DNA from: an uncultured bacterium
GTDB lineage: Bacteria; Verrucomicrobiota; Lentisphaeria; Victivallales; Victivallaceae
Direction of reading: 5' to 3'
DNA length: 40,283 nucleotides
NCBI GenBank assembly: GCA_949297015.1
Contig: CASFRF010000037.1
Span: 1-40,283, forward strand
The notes below the pieces were generated by a model, which saw nothing but the letters and a program-made list of their open reading frames with translations, was not told where the DNA came from and ran no database searches. The position numbers and the translations under genes are program-made. Shown one piece after another: positions 24,102 to 32,981 of the stretch. Each line of letters begins with the position of its first letter. The first letter of the stretch is position 1.

Positions 24102-25597
24102 AGTGGAAACCCGGCAAGAAAACCATCGCTCTCGTGCTGATCGCGGCACTGGGCGGCGGCGGCTACTGGGCCTATCTCCGCTACCGGCGACCGGTCGCGG
24201 GCAACGCCGACTCCGCGGAGACCCTGGACCGGACCTTCACCGTCAAGCGCGACAACCTGACCATCGGTCTGCTGCTTTCGGGGACGGTGTCGGCCAGCGC
24301 CAAGCACAAACTGGCGCTGCAGGCGAACTTCAAGACCAAGCTCCTGACCGTGGTCGATGAAAACAGTCAGGTCAAGGCCGGCGATCTTCTGGCCACCTTT
24401 GAGACCGACGAGCTCAAGGAGCGGATCGAGGAGCTCCAGACCAACAAGGAGAATCAGGAAAAGGAACTGGCGCTGGCCATCGAAAACGAAAAGATTCAGG
24501 TCAGCACCAACTTGGTCGATCTGGCCAACGCCAAGGACCGGTTGATGAAGGCCGAAGACGCGCTGGTCAAGTACTACCGGCTGGAGCGGACCAAGACCCG
24601 CGACTCCTATGATCTGGCCATCGAAAACGCCAAAGCCAACTTGGAGACCGCGCAGAGCAACTACGACACCCGGGCCGACGAGATCAACAAGGCCGGATCC
24701 GGCGACGAGCAGACCCGTGAGGAAAACGAGAAGGAGCTGCTCGATCTCCAGGCCAAAATCTCCACCGCCAAGAACTCGCTCAAAAGCGCCCAGCTCGATC
24801 TCAAGAGCTTCAAGCGCTACGACAATCCGAACAAGCTCATGACCCTGCGCAGTGAGCTGGAGCAGTCGCGGTTGAACATGGAGAAGGCGCGGATCTACGC
24901 CGAATCGCAGATGGTGCAGAAACGGCGGCACATCTCCAATCTCCAGCGGAATCTGCGCAACATCAACAACCAGCTGAACCGCCATCTGGAGTACATGGAA
25001 CAGATGAAGCTGATCGCCCCGGTGGACGGGATCGTGATCTATGCCGACCCCGACCGGCGCTGGGGTAATCCCGACATCAAGCTGGGTATGGACGTGTGGA
25101 AGGGCATGGTGCTGATGACCATTCCGGAGATGTCGAATCTGGTGGTCGACTTCGATCTGCCCGAGCAGTACCGGTCGCGGACCCGGCTCCGGGACAAGGT
25201 GGTGATCACGCCGGACTCGCTGCCGACCCTCAAAATCGACGGGGAGATCGCCAAGATCGCCACGCTGCCGACCTTCCAGATCGCCTCGGACAGCTCCTCG
25301 CCCAAGGTCTACAATTCGCGGATCCGGCTCCTGCAGCAGCATCCGAAACTGGTCAACGGCATGAGCGTTCAGGTCCAGATCATCTCCAAGATCATCGAAA
25401 ACACGCTGTTCGTCCCGGTTGAAGCGGTCTTTGAGAACAACAACAAGTTCTTCGTCTACCGCCAGACGGCGCTGGGCCCGCAGGAGACCATTGTGGAGAT
25501 CGGCGAATCGAACGACAACTTCGTGCAGATCACCAACGGTCTGGAGGAGGGTGACGTGGTCTACCTCTACCGGCCGTATCAGCAGAAGGAGAGCTGA
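24098..25597 (+). CDS. Periplasmic adaptor (HlyD/MacA family) with a very long coiled-coil hairpin
   Basis: Links an inner-membrane pump to an outer-membrane channel. The 499-residue protein has an N-terminal membrane anchor (8-28), a split lipoyl/barrel-sandwich domain (about 62-102 and 304-345; VVDENSQVKAGDLLATFET and MKLIAPVDGIVIYA), and between the halves about 200 residues of heptad-like helix (103-303) with a turn near 195-210 (NKAGSGDEQTREEN). Beta-barrel and membrane-proximal domains follow. The hairpin is about twice as long as I would expect for MacA. The start overlaps the secretin stop and the end overlaps the ATPase start (TGATG), so all components are translationally coupled. 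Confidence 0.9.
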   Translation: MKWKPGKKTIALVLIAALGGGGYWAYLRYRRPVAGNADSAETLDRTFTVKRDNLTIGLLLSGTVSASAKHKLALQANFKTKLLTVVDENSQVKAGDLLATFETDELKERIEELQTNKENQEKELALAIENEKIQVSTNLVDLANAKDRLMKAEDALVKYYRLERTKTRDSYDLAIENAKANLETAQSNYDTRADEINKAGSGDEQTREENEKELLDLQAKISTAKNSLKSAQLDLKSFKRYDNPNKLMTLRSELEQSRLNMEKARIYAESQMVQKRRHISNLQRNLRNINNQLNRHLEYMEQMKLIAPVDGIVIYADPDRRWGNPDIKLGMDVWKGMVLMTIPEMSNLVVDFDLPEQYRSRTRLRDKVVITPDSLPTLKIDGEIAKIATLPTFQIASDSSSPKVYNSRIRLLQQHPKLVNGMSVQVQIISKIIENTLFVPVEAVFENNNKFFVYRQTALGPQETIVEIGESNDNFVQITNGLEEGDVVYLYRPYQQKES

Positions 25598-26316
25598 TGG
25601 CCCCCGCAGAAGAGAGCGACGTGATCGTCCGGCTGGTGGACCTGCGCAAAACCTACATGGCCGGTTCCCTGCCGGTACCGGTGCTGAAGGGGTTGAACTT
25701 CACGGTCCGGCGGGGCTCCTTTGTCGGCATCGTCGGGACCTCCGGGTCGGGCAAGTCCACGCTGCTCAACATCCTCGGTATGCTCGACGTGCCGACCTCC
25801 GGGCAGTATCTATTGGAGAACATCGCGGTGGAGACGCTGAGCGATACGGAGCTGGCGATCATCCGGAACCGCAAGATCGGGTTCATCTTTCAGAGCTTCA
25901 ATCTGTTCCCGCATCTGACCATCGAGCAGAACATCGAAGTGCCGATGCTCTACGGCCGGGTGCCGGCCCGGATCCGCCGGGCCCGGGCGCTGGAACTGGC
26001 GCAGAAGGTCCGGCTGGGCCACCGGCTGGGCCACCGCCCGACTCAGCTTTCCGGCGGAGAGTGTCAGCGCGTGGCGATCGCCCGGGCGCTCAGCAACAAT
26101 CCGGCCTTCCTGCTGGCCGACGAGCCGACCGGCAACCTGGATGAGAAAACCGGTATTGAAATCATGGATCTCTTTCACAAACTGAATCAGGAACAGGGGG
26201 TCACCATCATCATGGTGACGCACAACCCGGCGCTGGAGAGCCACTACGATCAGGTGATCCGGCTGCGCGACGGCCTGATTATGGAAAAATTCTCGGCGGA
26301 GGGCCTGCACCAATGA
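25597..26316 (+). CDS. ABC transporter ATPase, MacB/LolD type
   Basis: Cytoplasmic ATP-hydrolysing subunit of a mechanotransmission-type ABC transporter. The 239-residue protein has Walker A GTSGSGKST (47-55), Q-loop glutamine 99 (FIFQSFNLFPHLT), signature LSGGECQRVAIARAL (151-165), Walker B FLLADE (171-176) with the glutamate base, D-loop GNLD and H-loop histidine 209. The FNLFPHLTIEQN and ADEPTGNLDEKTG blocks are typical of the MacB/LolD/FtsE group. The signature has cysteine where most have glutamine (GGEC, not GGEQ), a mild variation. It overlaps both neighbours and pairs with the permease at 26313. Confidence 0.95.
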   Translation: MAPAEESDVIVRLVDLRKTYMAGSLPVPVLKGLNFTVRRGSFVGIVGTSGSGKSTLLNILGMLDVPTSGQYLLENIAVETLSDTELAIIRNRKIGFIFQSFNLFPHLTIEQNIEVPMLYGRVPARIRRARALELAQKVRLGHRLGHRPTQLSGGECQRVAIARALSNNPAFLLADEPTGNLDEKTGIEIMDLFHKLNQEQGVTIIMVTHNPALESHYDQVIRLRDGLIMEKFSAEGLHQ

Positions 26317-27584
26317 TGCTGCCCCGCGATTTGCTGCAGTTGTCCCTGCACAACCTGCTGCTGCACAAGGTGCGGTCGATCCTGACCTCGCTGGGGGTGA
26401 TCTTCGGGGTCGGCAGCGTGATCGCCATGCTGGCGATTTCGGAGGGCGCCAAGCGCAAGGCGCTCTCCCAGATCGAGGCGATGGGTATCGACAAAATTCT
26501 GGTTTACGCCAAAAAGCCGAGTGTCGAAGGCACCGGTGAAAACGCCGAGGAGACCGGCACCACCGAGCGTTACGGACTCACTTCGCGCGATCTGGTTCAC
26601 ATCCGGCAGATGGACAACGTCGAGCGGGTCACGCTGATGCACGACACCCGGCAGAAGGTGCGCAAGGGGATCGATCGCATGGACCTCAAGCTGGTGGCGG
26701 TGGGCTATCGCTTTCTGCTCGACTCCAACAGCCGAATCGAACAGGGGCGCTGGCTCTCCCCGGCCGACTACAAGCAGCAGAGCATGGTCTGCGTAATCGG
26801 GCAGAACGTCAAGCGCAAGTTGTTCAATCTGGGACAGACCGACATCGTCGGCTCGGTGCTGCGGATCGGGCAGCAGGTGTTCACCATCGTCGGCATTCTG
26901 CACAACGACAACGGCACCCAGTATCCCGAGCTGGGCAGTCCGAACGACATGATCCTCATTCCGACCACCACCTCCGACGCGGTTTTCGGAAGTTATTCCT
27001 TTACCATGTTCGGGCGTCAGACCCGGGTGACGCTGGTGGACTACGACTTGTTCATCGTCACCACTCACGAGATCATGCATATCGACGACACCTCCAAGCG
27101 CATCTCCGCCTACCTTCAGAAAACCCACGACAAGGTGCGCGACTGGGATGTGCTCGTGCCACTGGATCTGCTCAAGCAGCGCGAAGCGACTCAGAACATC
27201 TTCACCATCGTGATGAGTTCGATCGCCAGCATCTCTCTGATCGTCGGCGGCATCGGCATCATGAACATCATGCTGGCCAGCGTCTACGAGCGGCGCAAGG
27301 AGATCGGTACCCGTCGGGCGCTGGGGGCCCAGAAATCGGATATTCTGGTCCAGTTCCTGATCGAGACCGTCACCCTGACCTCGCTCGGCGGAATGCTGGG
27401 GGTGGTCATGGGAATCGGCATTTCGCAGTTGATCACGCTCTACGCGGATATGCCGACCGTCTATTCGATCTGGAGTATCGTCGCCTCGCTGCTGATCTCC
27501 AGCCTGGTCGGGGTCATTTTCGGCACCTATCCGGCCTGGAAGGCGGCGCAGCAGAATCCGATTACCGTGCTTCGCGCGGAGTAA
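26313..27584 (+). CDS. ABC transporter permease, MacB/FtsX type
   Basis: Inner-membrane subunit that drives a periplasmic adaptor instead of moving substrate through the membrane (known for MacB-type transporters). The 423-residue protein has the four-helix topology: helix 1 near 24-44 (LTSLGVIFGVGSVIAMLAI), a large periplasmic domain (about 46-290), then three C-terminal helices in the FtsX block (VGGIGIMNIMLASVYERRKEIGTRRALGA, LGGMLGVVMGIGIS, LLISSLVGVIFGTYPAWKAA). ERRKEIGTRRALGA is the MacB/LolC family hallmark. The start overlaps the ATPase stop (ATGA). Unlike E. coli MacB, ATPase and permease are separate genes. Confidence 0.93.
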   Translation: MMLPRDLLQLSLHNLLLHKVRSILTSLGVIFGVGSVIAMLAISEGAKRKALSQIEAMGIDKILVYAKKPSVEGTGENAEETGTTERYGLTSRDLVHIRQMDNVERVTLMHDTRQKVRKGIDRMDLKLVAVGYRFLLDSNSRIEQGRWLSPADYKQQSMVCVIGQNVKRKLFNLGQTDIVGSVLRIGQQVFTIVGILHNDNGTQYPELGSPNDMILIPTTTSDAVFGSYSFTMFGRQTRVTLVDYDLFIVTTHEIMHIDDTSKRISAYLQKTHDKVRDWDVLVPLDLLKQREATQNIFTIVMSSIASISLIVGGIGIMNIMLASVYERRKEIGTRRALGAQKSDILVQFLIETVTLTSLGGMLGVVMGIGISQLITLYADMPTVYSIWSIVASLLISSLVGVIFGTYPAWKAAQQNPITVLRAE

Positions 27585-27592
27585 CGTGCAAA

Positions 27593-27612
27593 CCGGCGCT
27601 CCGGAGCGCCGG
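27593..27612. repeat. Perfect 20-bp GC-rich palindrome
   Basis: A 10+10 inverted repeat without loop (CCGGCGCTCC and its complement) lies 8 bases after the permease stop and just upstream of the GGAGG ribosome site of the nucleoside hydrolase. As RNA it would form a hairpin; no U-run follows, so it is not a standard terminator. It may partly separate expression of the two genes or protect the upstream mRNA. Confidence 0.55.
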
Positions 27613-27631
27613 ACGATCGAGGAGGTCCGTC

Positions 27632-28555
27632 ATGAATTTCAACCCGGAAACGCTGACCGTTCCCGCTTCCGCCTGGCCGGTGCCGATGATTCTCGACACC
27701 GACACCTACAACGAAATCGACGATCAGTTCGCTTTGATCTACGCCCTGCTGGCGCCGGAAAAGATCGCGCTGCGCGCGGTCACCGCCGCCCCCTTCCACA
27801 ACCGCCGCTCCAGCTCCCCCGGCGACGGCATGCGCCGCAGTCTGGAGGAGATCAACCGCATTCTGGAGCTGACGGCGGCGGCGGACCGGGTCCCGGCGCT
27901 GCCCGGCTCGGAGAGCTGGTTGCCGGATCCGGTAACGCCGGTCGACTCGCCGGCGGCGCACCGGATCGTGGCCGAGGCGCAGCGGGCGGCGGGTCAGGGG
28001 GTCAAGCTCTTCGTGACCGCCATCGCGGCGCTGACCAACGTGGCCTCCGCGCTGCTGCTGGAACCGGCGATCGCCGACCAGCTGGTGATCATCTGGCTCG
28101 GGGGCAATCAACTCGAGGCGGACGATCCGGCGGAGTTCAACTTATGCGGCGACCTCGCCGCCGCGCGCGTGGTCTTTGAGCGCGCGGAACATCTGATCCA
28201 GATTCCCTGCAACTTCGTGGCCAGCGCGCTGCAAATGACCGCTCCGCGTTTGCGTTCCGAGCTGGCGGGAACCGGCGCGGTCGGCACCTATCTGTGCTCC
28301 ATTTTCGAGCACTATCTGCAGGAGAACCCCACGGAAGCCAACAAGGTGATCTGGGACATCTCCGCGATCGCCGCGCTGACGGCTCCGGAGTTGTTCCGCT
28401 GGCGGCTGATCCCCCGTCCGACGCTGACGCCGGAGGGCCGGTGGCAGGCCTCCGGGAGCGACCGGCGGCTGAAAGTCGCCGCCGAACTGGATCCCGGGCG
28501 GATCTTTGAGGATCTCTTCGGCCGCATCCGCCGCCGGGCGGCGGATGCGCGCTGA
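27632..28555 (+). CDS. Inosine/uridine-preferring nucleoside hydrolase family protein
   Basis: Splits nucleosides into base and ribose. The 307-residue protein has the N-terminal calcium-binding aspartate cluster as LDTDTYNEIDDQFAL (aspartates 22, 24, 30, 31), two residues longer than the classical DxDPGxDD spacing, a variant seen in a distinct branch of the family. FNLCGD and WDISAI near 170 and 240 fit the remaining active-site segments, the latter lacking the usual histidine-aspartate context. No signal peptide is present. The ATG has GAGGAGG just ahead. It follows the exporter operon after 47 bases containing a palindrome, so read-through is likely but a functional link is doubtful. Confidence 0.85.
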   Translation: MNFNPETLTVPASAWPVPMILDTDTYNEIDDQFALIYALLAPEKIALRAVTAAPFHNRRSSSPGDGMRRSLEEINRILELTAAADRVPALPGSESWLPDPVTPVDSPAAHRIVAEAQRAAGQGVKLFVTAIAALTNVASALLLEPAIADQLVIIWLGGNQLEADDPAEFNLCGDLAAARVVFERAEHLIQIPCNFVASALQMTAPRLRSELAGTGAVGTYLCSIFEHYLQENPTEANKVIWDISAIAALTAPELFRWRLIPRPTLTPEGRWQASGSDRRLKVAAELDPGRIFEDLFGRIRRRAADAR

Positions 28556-28560
28556 GTTTT
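28523..28560 (+). terminator. Hairpin terminator candidate at the end of the nucleoside hydrolase gene
   Basis: A perfect 13+1+13 inverted repeat (28523-28549, CGCATCCGCCGCC and its complement) lies in the last codons and is followed by TTTT (28557-28560). The T-run is short and 7 bases away. It sits between convergent genes whose stops are 4 bases apart. Confidence 0.45.
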
Positions 28561-30593
28561 CACTTCACCGGCGTCAGCAGCAGGTAGTCGAATCCGGCGA
28601 GGAAGCCGCGGGAGGCGGGATTCTTCCCGGTCAACTCGAAGCTCAGCCGGTGCGGGCCTTTGGTGAGGTCCACTTCGCCGAACTGGAGCGCCCCGGTCGG
28701 GATCACCTTGTCGGCGTACAGATCCTGTTCCTCGCCGAGCTTCCGGCCATCCAGCGAGACTTGGATTTTCCCGTAGTCGGGGGCTTTGGTGAACTGCATT
28801 TCCAGTGCATAGCGCCCGTCTTCGTTGACCGGGAACTCCACCTCCAACCGCCCGCCGGGGCCTTCGGAGCCGCGCCAGAAGAGCTGCGAAACATCACTCC
28901 AGCGCACCGTTCCGAGCTCCGATTCCTTGAGGAAATCGCGCATGTGCTGCCCGCCGGCGGCACCGGTACTGCAGGAGATGACCCGGAGCCGTTCAAACTC
29001 CAGCACGCCGGGTTTCCGGAGCTCCAGCTTGGGATAGGTCGGCATCTCCGACGCCGCCACCGCGCCGTAGGGATCGCTCCCGGCCGGATCCAGATACCAG
29101 TAGGCCACCGCCCGGTAGCGGGTCGGCCGGTCGTTCCGGAAGTACTTCTCCAGATCCGCCTCGAACGACTTCTGGAACGGAATCTGATCGCAGAGTTGGA
29201 AGCGGTTCACGCTGATGTGACCGGCGTTGTCCTCCGAAATCGACTGGGTGTGGAAGGGCTTGGAAAAGAGTTCCGGGTTGCACCAGGCGTAACCGAAGTA
29301 GTCCTCCGACCCGGTTCCGAAGGTGGACGGGAACTTCTCGCCGTCCACATAGAACTTCTCGTCCCCCTCGCCCCACCAGCTGCCGAGGGGATTCCAGACG
29401 TGAAGCATCATGCCGCACCAGCGGCCCCGGCCCCGGGTCTCCAGCACCCGCCAGTCGATCGCCTGCCGCTCGGGTTCCGGCAGCGGCGCGCCGTCGCCGT
29501 GCCATTTGGCGTGGAATCTCCCGTACTCCGCCAGCGGCCGCTTCAGCGGCTCCACCCAAAAACTCGAGGTCAGCTTGACCGGCTGCGTCCCGCGGTTCAC
29601 CACCTTGACCTCTGCCGCGGCGAACGGCATGAACCAGCGCGAATAGAAGGTGCCGTCGGCCAGCATGCCCAGCGGCCAGGCTTGATAGGGATTCAACCCC
29701 GGCGCGCTGCCGAAGAAGTCGCCCAGCGGCGACCAGACCGCGGGCTGCTCCGCCCCGTCCCAGCGCATTTCCACGATCAGATTCCGCAGCAGGGCGCGAA
29801 CCGCCTCCTGATCGCCGGGGAGCTCGGGCTTGAGCTCCCAGCCGACGATGGCGCCGGGTTCGCTCCGCTGCAACAGCGTGGCCGTCGCGCCCGGCGCCAG
29901 TTCCAGCTCCTGCCGGACCGGCGACGCCGCGGTCTGCGGCCGCGCATAGCCCGCCGCCAGTTTGCGTTCAGCCGCCTGCAGCGCCGCCAGCTCTTCGGCG
30001 GCCAGCGGCAGGTGGAAGGTCGGAACCGTGGTCCCCTCCGGGAACGTGCTGTAGTTGAAGTGATAGTACTGTCCCCACTCCGGTTCCGCCGTGATCCGGC
30101 AGGACTTCTGGAAGGGGATCGGAATGTAACAATTGAACCCGCGCGCCGCGACGTAGGTCAGCATTCCGCCGGGCAAAGTCGCAAGACCACCGTCGAAAAG
30201 CTTCCGGAAGGAGTCGTGAAAGACCGGCTGCTCCGCCCCGTCGAGCACGATTTTGAGCCGCCCCCGGCCGTTGGGATTGGCCGACCAGATCCGCCAGATG
30301 CAGCCGGGCCCCTCCATCTCGGCCAGCACCTGTTCACCGTTCTCCAGGCGGATGAAGCCGCCGCCGTCGCCGTTGGCGTCCCAGCGCTCATACTTGCCGG
30401 TTTCCGCGTTGTAGCGACTGGCCCGGTCGAAGCTGGAAAACTGCGCCGCCCGCTCCCCCGGATCCGGCAACCGGGCCGGAAACTCCAGATCGGTCAACCG
30501 GTCCACCAGCGCCTGATAACTCAGTTGCTCCGCGGCCGACAACGACACCGCCGCCAGCCAGAGCCCCATCATACCGACTGCAACTTTTCGCAT
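28560..30593 (-). CDS. Secreted DUF2961 protein, GH172-like glycoside hydrolase
   Basis: The 677-residue protein has a signal peptide (1-21, cleaving near SAA-EQ) and a DUF2961 core with FSSFDRAS, WDANGDGGGFIR, GPGCIWRIWSANPNG and the strongly conserved FGTGSEDYFGYAWC. Characterised DUF2961 proteins form CAZy family GH172, which acts on fructofuranosyl and D-arabinofuranosyl linkages and works as trimer or hexamer assemblies. The C-terminal 130 residues look like a separate beta-sandwich (GPHRLSFELTGKNP). A periplasmic or extracellular glycan-cleaving role is likely, substrate unknown. GGAGGAGG stands just ahead of the ATG. It has its own promoter candidate and follows the GH36 gene in the same direction. 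Confidence 0.85.
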   Translation of the reverse strand: MRKVAVGMMGLWLAAVSLSAAEQLSYQALVDRLTDLEFPARLPDPGERAAQFSSFDRASRYNAETGKYERWDANGDGGGFIRLENGEQVLAEMEGPGCIWRIWSANPNGRGRLKIVLDGAEQPVFHDSFRKLFDGGLATLPGGMLTYVAARGFNCYIPIPFQKSCRITAEPEWGQYYHFNYSTFPEGTTVPTFHLPLAAEELAALQAAERKLAAGYARPQTAASPVRQELELAPGATATLLQRSEPGAIVGWELKPELPGDQEAVRALLRNLIVEMRWDGAEQPAVWSPLGDFFGSAPGLNPYQAWPLGMLADGTFYSRWFMPFAAAEVKVVNRGTQPVKLTSSFWVEPLKRPLAEYGRFHAKWHGDGAPLPEPERQAIDWRVLETRGRGRWCGMMLHVWNPLGSWWGEGDEKFYVDGEKFPSTFGTGSEDYFGYAWCNPELFSKPFHTQSISEDNAGHISVNRFQLCDQIPFQKSFEADLEKYFRNDRPTRYRAVAYWYLDPAGSDPYGAVAASEMPTYPKLELRKPGVLEFERLRVISCSTGAAGGQHMRDFLKESELGTVRWSDVSQLFWRGSEGPGGRLEVEFPVNEDGRYALEMQFTKAPDYGKIQVSLDGRKLGEEQDLYADKVIPTGALQFGEVDLTKGPHRLSFELTGKNPASRGFLAGFDYLLLTPVK

Positions 30594-30677
30594 TCTTCCT
30601 CCTCCGGTTACTTCCTGACAGGCGCCTCCGACTCCAGGTCCGGCCCCCCCCGGCGTCTCCGACGAGGGAACGATCTT

Positions 30678-30706
30678 ACGTTACCGTGTCGATCGCGACC
30701 TGTCAA
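30678..30706 (-). promoter_or_regulatory. Promoter candidate for the GH172-like gene
   Basis: Minus strand: TTGACA (30706-30701, perfect), a 17-base spacer, TAACGT (30683-30678, only three of six). The predicted start near 30671 leaves a leader of about 78 bases that contains a run of eight G (30651-30644). The weak -10 suggests that an activator may be needed. Confidence 0.45.
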
Positions 30707-30763
30707 GCCCCCGATTCAGAATTATTCCACAAAAATTCCACCAGCCCCGGCTCCGCCGCGCGG

Positions 30764-32959
30764 TCACTCCTCCTCCGCGTGGAAGTAGAGCTGACAGCTG
30801 TCACCGTCGTGCACCAGCAGAGGCAGTTCGACGCCGGCATTCATCAGCGTGTTGCCAAGGAAACTCCGCCCGAGTTCGTCACAGCGGTAGCGGAGTTCCG
30901 GCGCCAGCCCATCGAGCCGCACCCGGCGGGGGATTTCGTTGAGCAGACAACGCGGCTGCACCGCGCTCAGCAGTACCTCGCGCCGGTCGGGCGAGACGTA
31001 GGCCCAGACCACATACCCGCCGGGGGTGTCGAAGTCGCTGCGCAACCGGTAGAGCTGCCCCTGCTCCACCAGGTGGTGATATTGGTGATACCACCGGACC
31101 TGACGGCGGATTTCGGCCCGTTCCTCCTCGTTCATCCGGGTGAGGTCGAGCTCGTAGCCGAAGGTTCCGGCCATGGCCACCACCCCGCGGGTGGGAAACG
31201 GCGTCTGACGGTTTTCGGGATGACGTCGGCAGTCGGAGACGTGCGCGCCCATGGTCGAACCGGGATAGACCAGACTGGTGCCGTACTGGATGCGCAACCG
31301 GTCGATGGCGTCGGTATTGTCGCTGGTCCAGATCTGGGGCGCGTAGTAGAGCATACCGGCGTCGAACCGGCCGCCGCCGCCGGAGCAGCCCTCGATCAGC
31401 AGCTCCGGATAGCGTTCCAGCAGCCGCTCGTGCAAGTCGTAGGTGCCGAGCACGAAGCGGTGGAAGACCTCCTTCTGGCGCCCCGGCGGCAGAACCGCGG
31501 AGCCGACCTCGGTCAGATGGCGGTTGGCGTCCCACTTGATGTATTCGATGTTGGCGTGATCGAGCAGCTCAGACATCTGCCGGAACACCTCGTCCACGAC
31601 CTCCGGGCGCGACATGTCGAGCACCAGCTGATTGCGCCCCTCGGAGCGGCCGCGGTCGGGCAGATGGAGACACCAGTCCGGATGCTGCTCATAGAGCCGG
31701 CTCCGGCGCGAGATCATCTCCGGCTCGAACCAGAGTCCGAACTTGAGTCCGAGCCGGTTGATCTCGCGGGCCAGCCCGTCGATCCCGGAGGGTAGTTTCC
31801 GCTCGTAGACGAACCAGTCGCCGAGACTGGAGCGGTCGTCATCGCGCACACCGAACCAGCCGTCGTCGAGCACCAGCATCTCCAGCCCCAGGGCCGCCGC
31901 CTCGCGGGCGATGGCCAAAATCTTCTCCTGATCGAAATCGAAAAACGTCCCCTCCCAGTTGTTGATCAGCAACGGCCGTTTGCGGTCGCGCCAGCGGCTG
32001 CGGATCAGATGGTTCCGGAACAGATCGTGGAAGGCGCGGCTCATGGCGCCAAGGCCGGAGTCCGAGAACACCAGCACCGCCTCCGGCGCGACGAACTCCG
32101 CCCCGGGAGTGAGCTCCCACTCGAAATCTTCGGGATTGATCCCGATCTGGGCCCGGGTCCGGTTGCCCTGATCGACCTCCACTTCGGCGCGGAAGTTCCC
32201 GCTGTAGAGCAGCGCCATGCCGTAGACCCAGCCGAAGCGCTCGGAGCTCCCCGGCTCGACCAGCGCAAAGAAGGGATTGTGCTGATGGCTGGAGAGTCCG
32301 CGGTTGCTGGCGATCGCCTGAATGCCGTGACGCAGCGGGGTCCGTTCGGTCACCCGTTCCCGTCCCCAGGCGCCCCAGAGTTGCAGAAATTCAAACTCGC
32401 AATGGTCGAAATCCAGCAGCGCCGAACCGATCTTTTCCAGCTGGACGGTCGCCGTTCCCCGGTTGACCACCCGCACTGAGCGGGCGATCACCGGGAGCTC
32501 CCGAAAGGTGCTGTAGGCGAGGATGAACTCCACGCCGGTGGCCTCGTCGGCCAGGGTCAGCTCCAGGGTTTCGACCTCCTCCTCGCTCCCGAAGGTGGCC
32601 GGCAGGCCCGGCAGTTTCGGCTTGCCGCGGAGGATCCGGTGACTCCGGTAACGCATATCCGTGGCGGTATTGCCGTGCGCGTCGCGCACCACCGCCGAGC
32701 TCAGGGCGTAGTCGCCGACGCCGTGGGTGGCGAACTCCCGCAGCACCGCATCCGGCGCCTCCTCCGCGGGGCGGCCCTCCGGCACCGGCGAAAAGGCCCG
32801 AATCATCGGCCGGTGCAGATAATCCAGGTCGAGCGTCTCCAGTTTCGGGCCGAAATAGAGGTGCGAGGGATAGCCGCCCGAATCGATCAGAAAGGCGTAG
32901 GTCGCGTTCCCGGAATCAAGTTTGAAAACCCTCTTTTGCGGTTCAAAGCTGATGGCCAT
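30764..32959 (-). CDS. Alpha-galactosidase, GH36
   Basis: Releases terminal alpha-galactose from oligosaccharides such as the raffinose series or galactomannan fragments. The 731-residue length is typical of bacterial tetrameric GH36 enzymes. The nucleophile is aspartate 477 in KWDANRH and the acid/base is aspartate 547 in WTSDNTDAIDR, almost exactly the positions known for Geobacillus AgaA. LDDGWFG and GLWFEPEM are further family blocks, with a beta-sandwich N-domain of about 330 residues before them. No signal peptide, so cytoplasmic. It lies 22 bases after the GH38 gene. The ATG at 32959 is followed directly by conserved-looking sequence. Confidence 0.93.
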   Translation of the reverse strand: MAISFEPQKRVFKLDSGNATYAFLIDSGGYPSHLYFGPKLETLDLDYLHRPMIRAFSPVPEGRPAEEAPDAVLREFATHGVGDYALSSAVVRDAHGNTATDMRYRSHRILRGKPKLPGLPATFGSEEEVETLELTLADEATGVEFILAYSTFRELPVIARSVRVVNRGTATVQLEKIGSALLDFDHCEFEFLQLWGAWGRERVTERTPLRHGIQAIASNRGLSSHQHNPFFALVEPGSSERFGWVYGMALLYSGNFRAEVEVDQGNRTRAQIGINPEDFEWELTPGAEFVAPEAVLVFSDSGLGAMSRAFHDLFRNHLIRSRWRDRKRPLLINNWEGTFFDFDQEKILAIAREAAALGLEMLVLDDGWFGVRDDDRSSLGDWFVYERKLPSGIDGLAREINRLGLKFGLWFEPEMISRRSRLYEQHPDWCLHLPDRGRSEGRNQLVLDMSRPEVVDEVFRQMSELLDHANIEYIKWDANRHLTEVGSAVLPPGRQKEVFHRFVLGTYDLHERLLERYPELLIEGCSGGGGRFDAGMLYYAPQIWTSDNTDAIDRLRIQYGTSLVYPGSTMGAHVSDCRRHPENRQTPFPTRGVVAMAGTFGYELDLTRMNEEERAEIRRQVRWYHQYHHLVEQGQLYRLRSDFDTPGGYVVWAYVSPDRREVLLSAVQPRCLLNEIPRRVRLDGLAPELRYRCDELGRSFLGNTLMNAGVELPLLVHDGDSCQLYFHAEEE

Positions 32960-32981
32960 TTTTCATTATTCCTTTTGCGTC

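Noticed and set aside
30644..30651. Run of eight C ahead of the GH172-like gene, considered as a phase-variation tract
   Set aside because: It lies in the untranslated leader, not in a coding frame or promoter spacer, and runs of this length can arise by chance in such GC-rich DNA.
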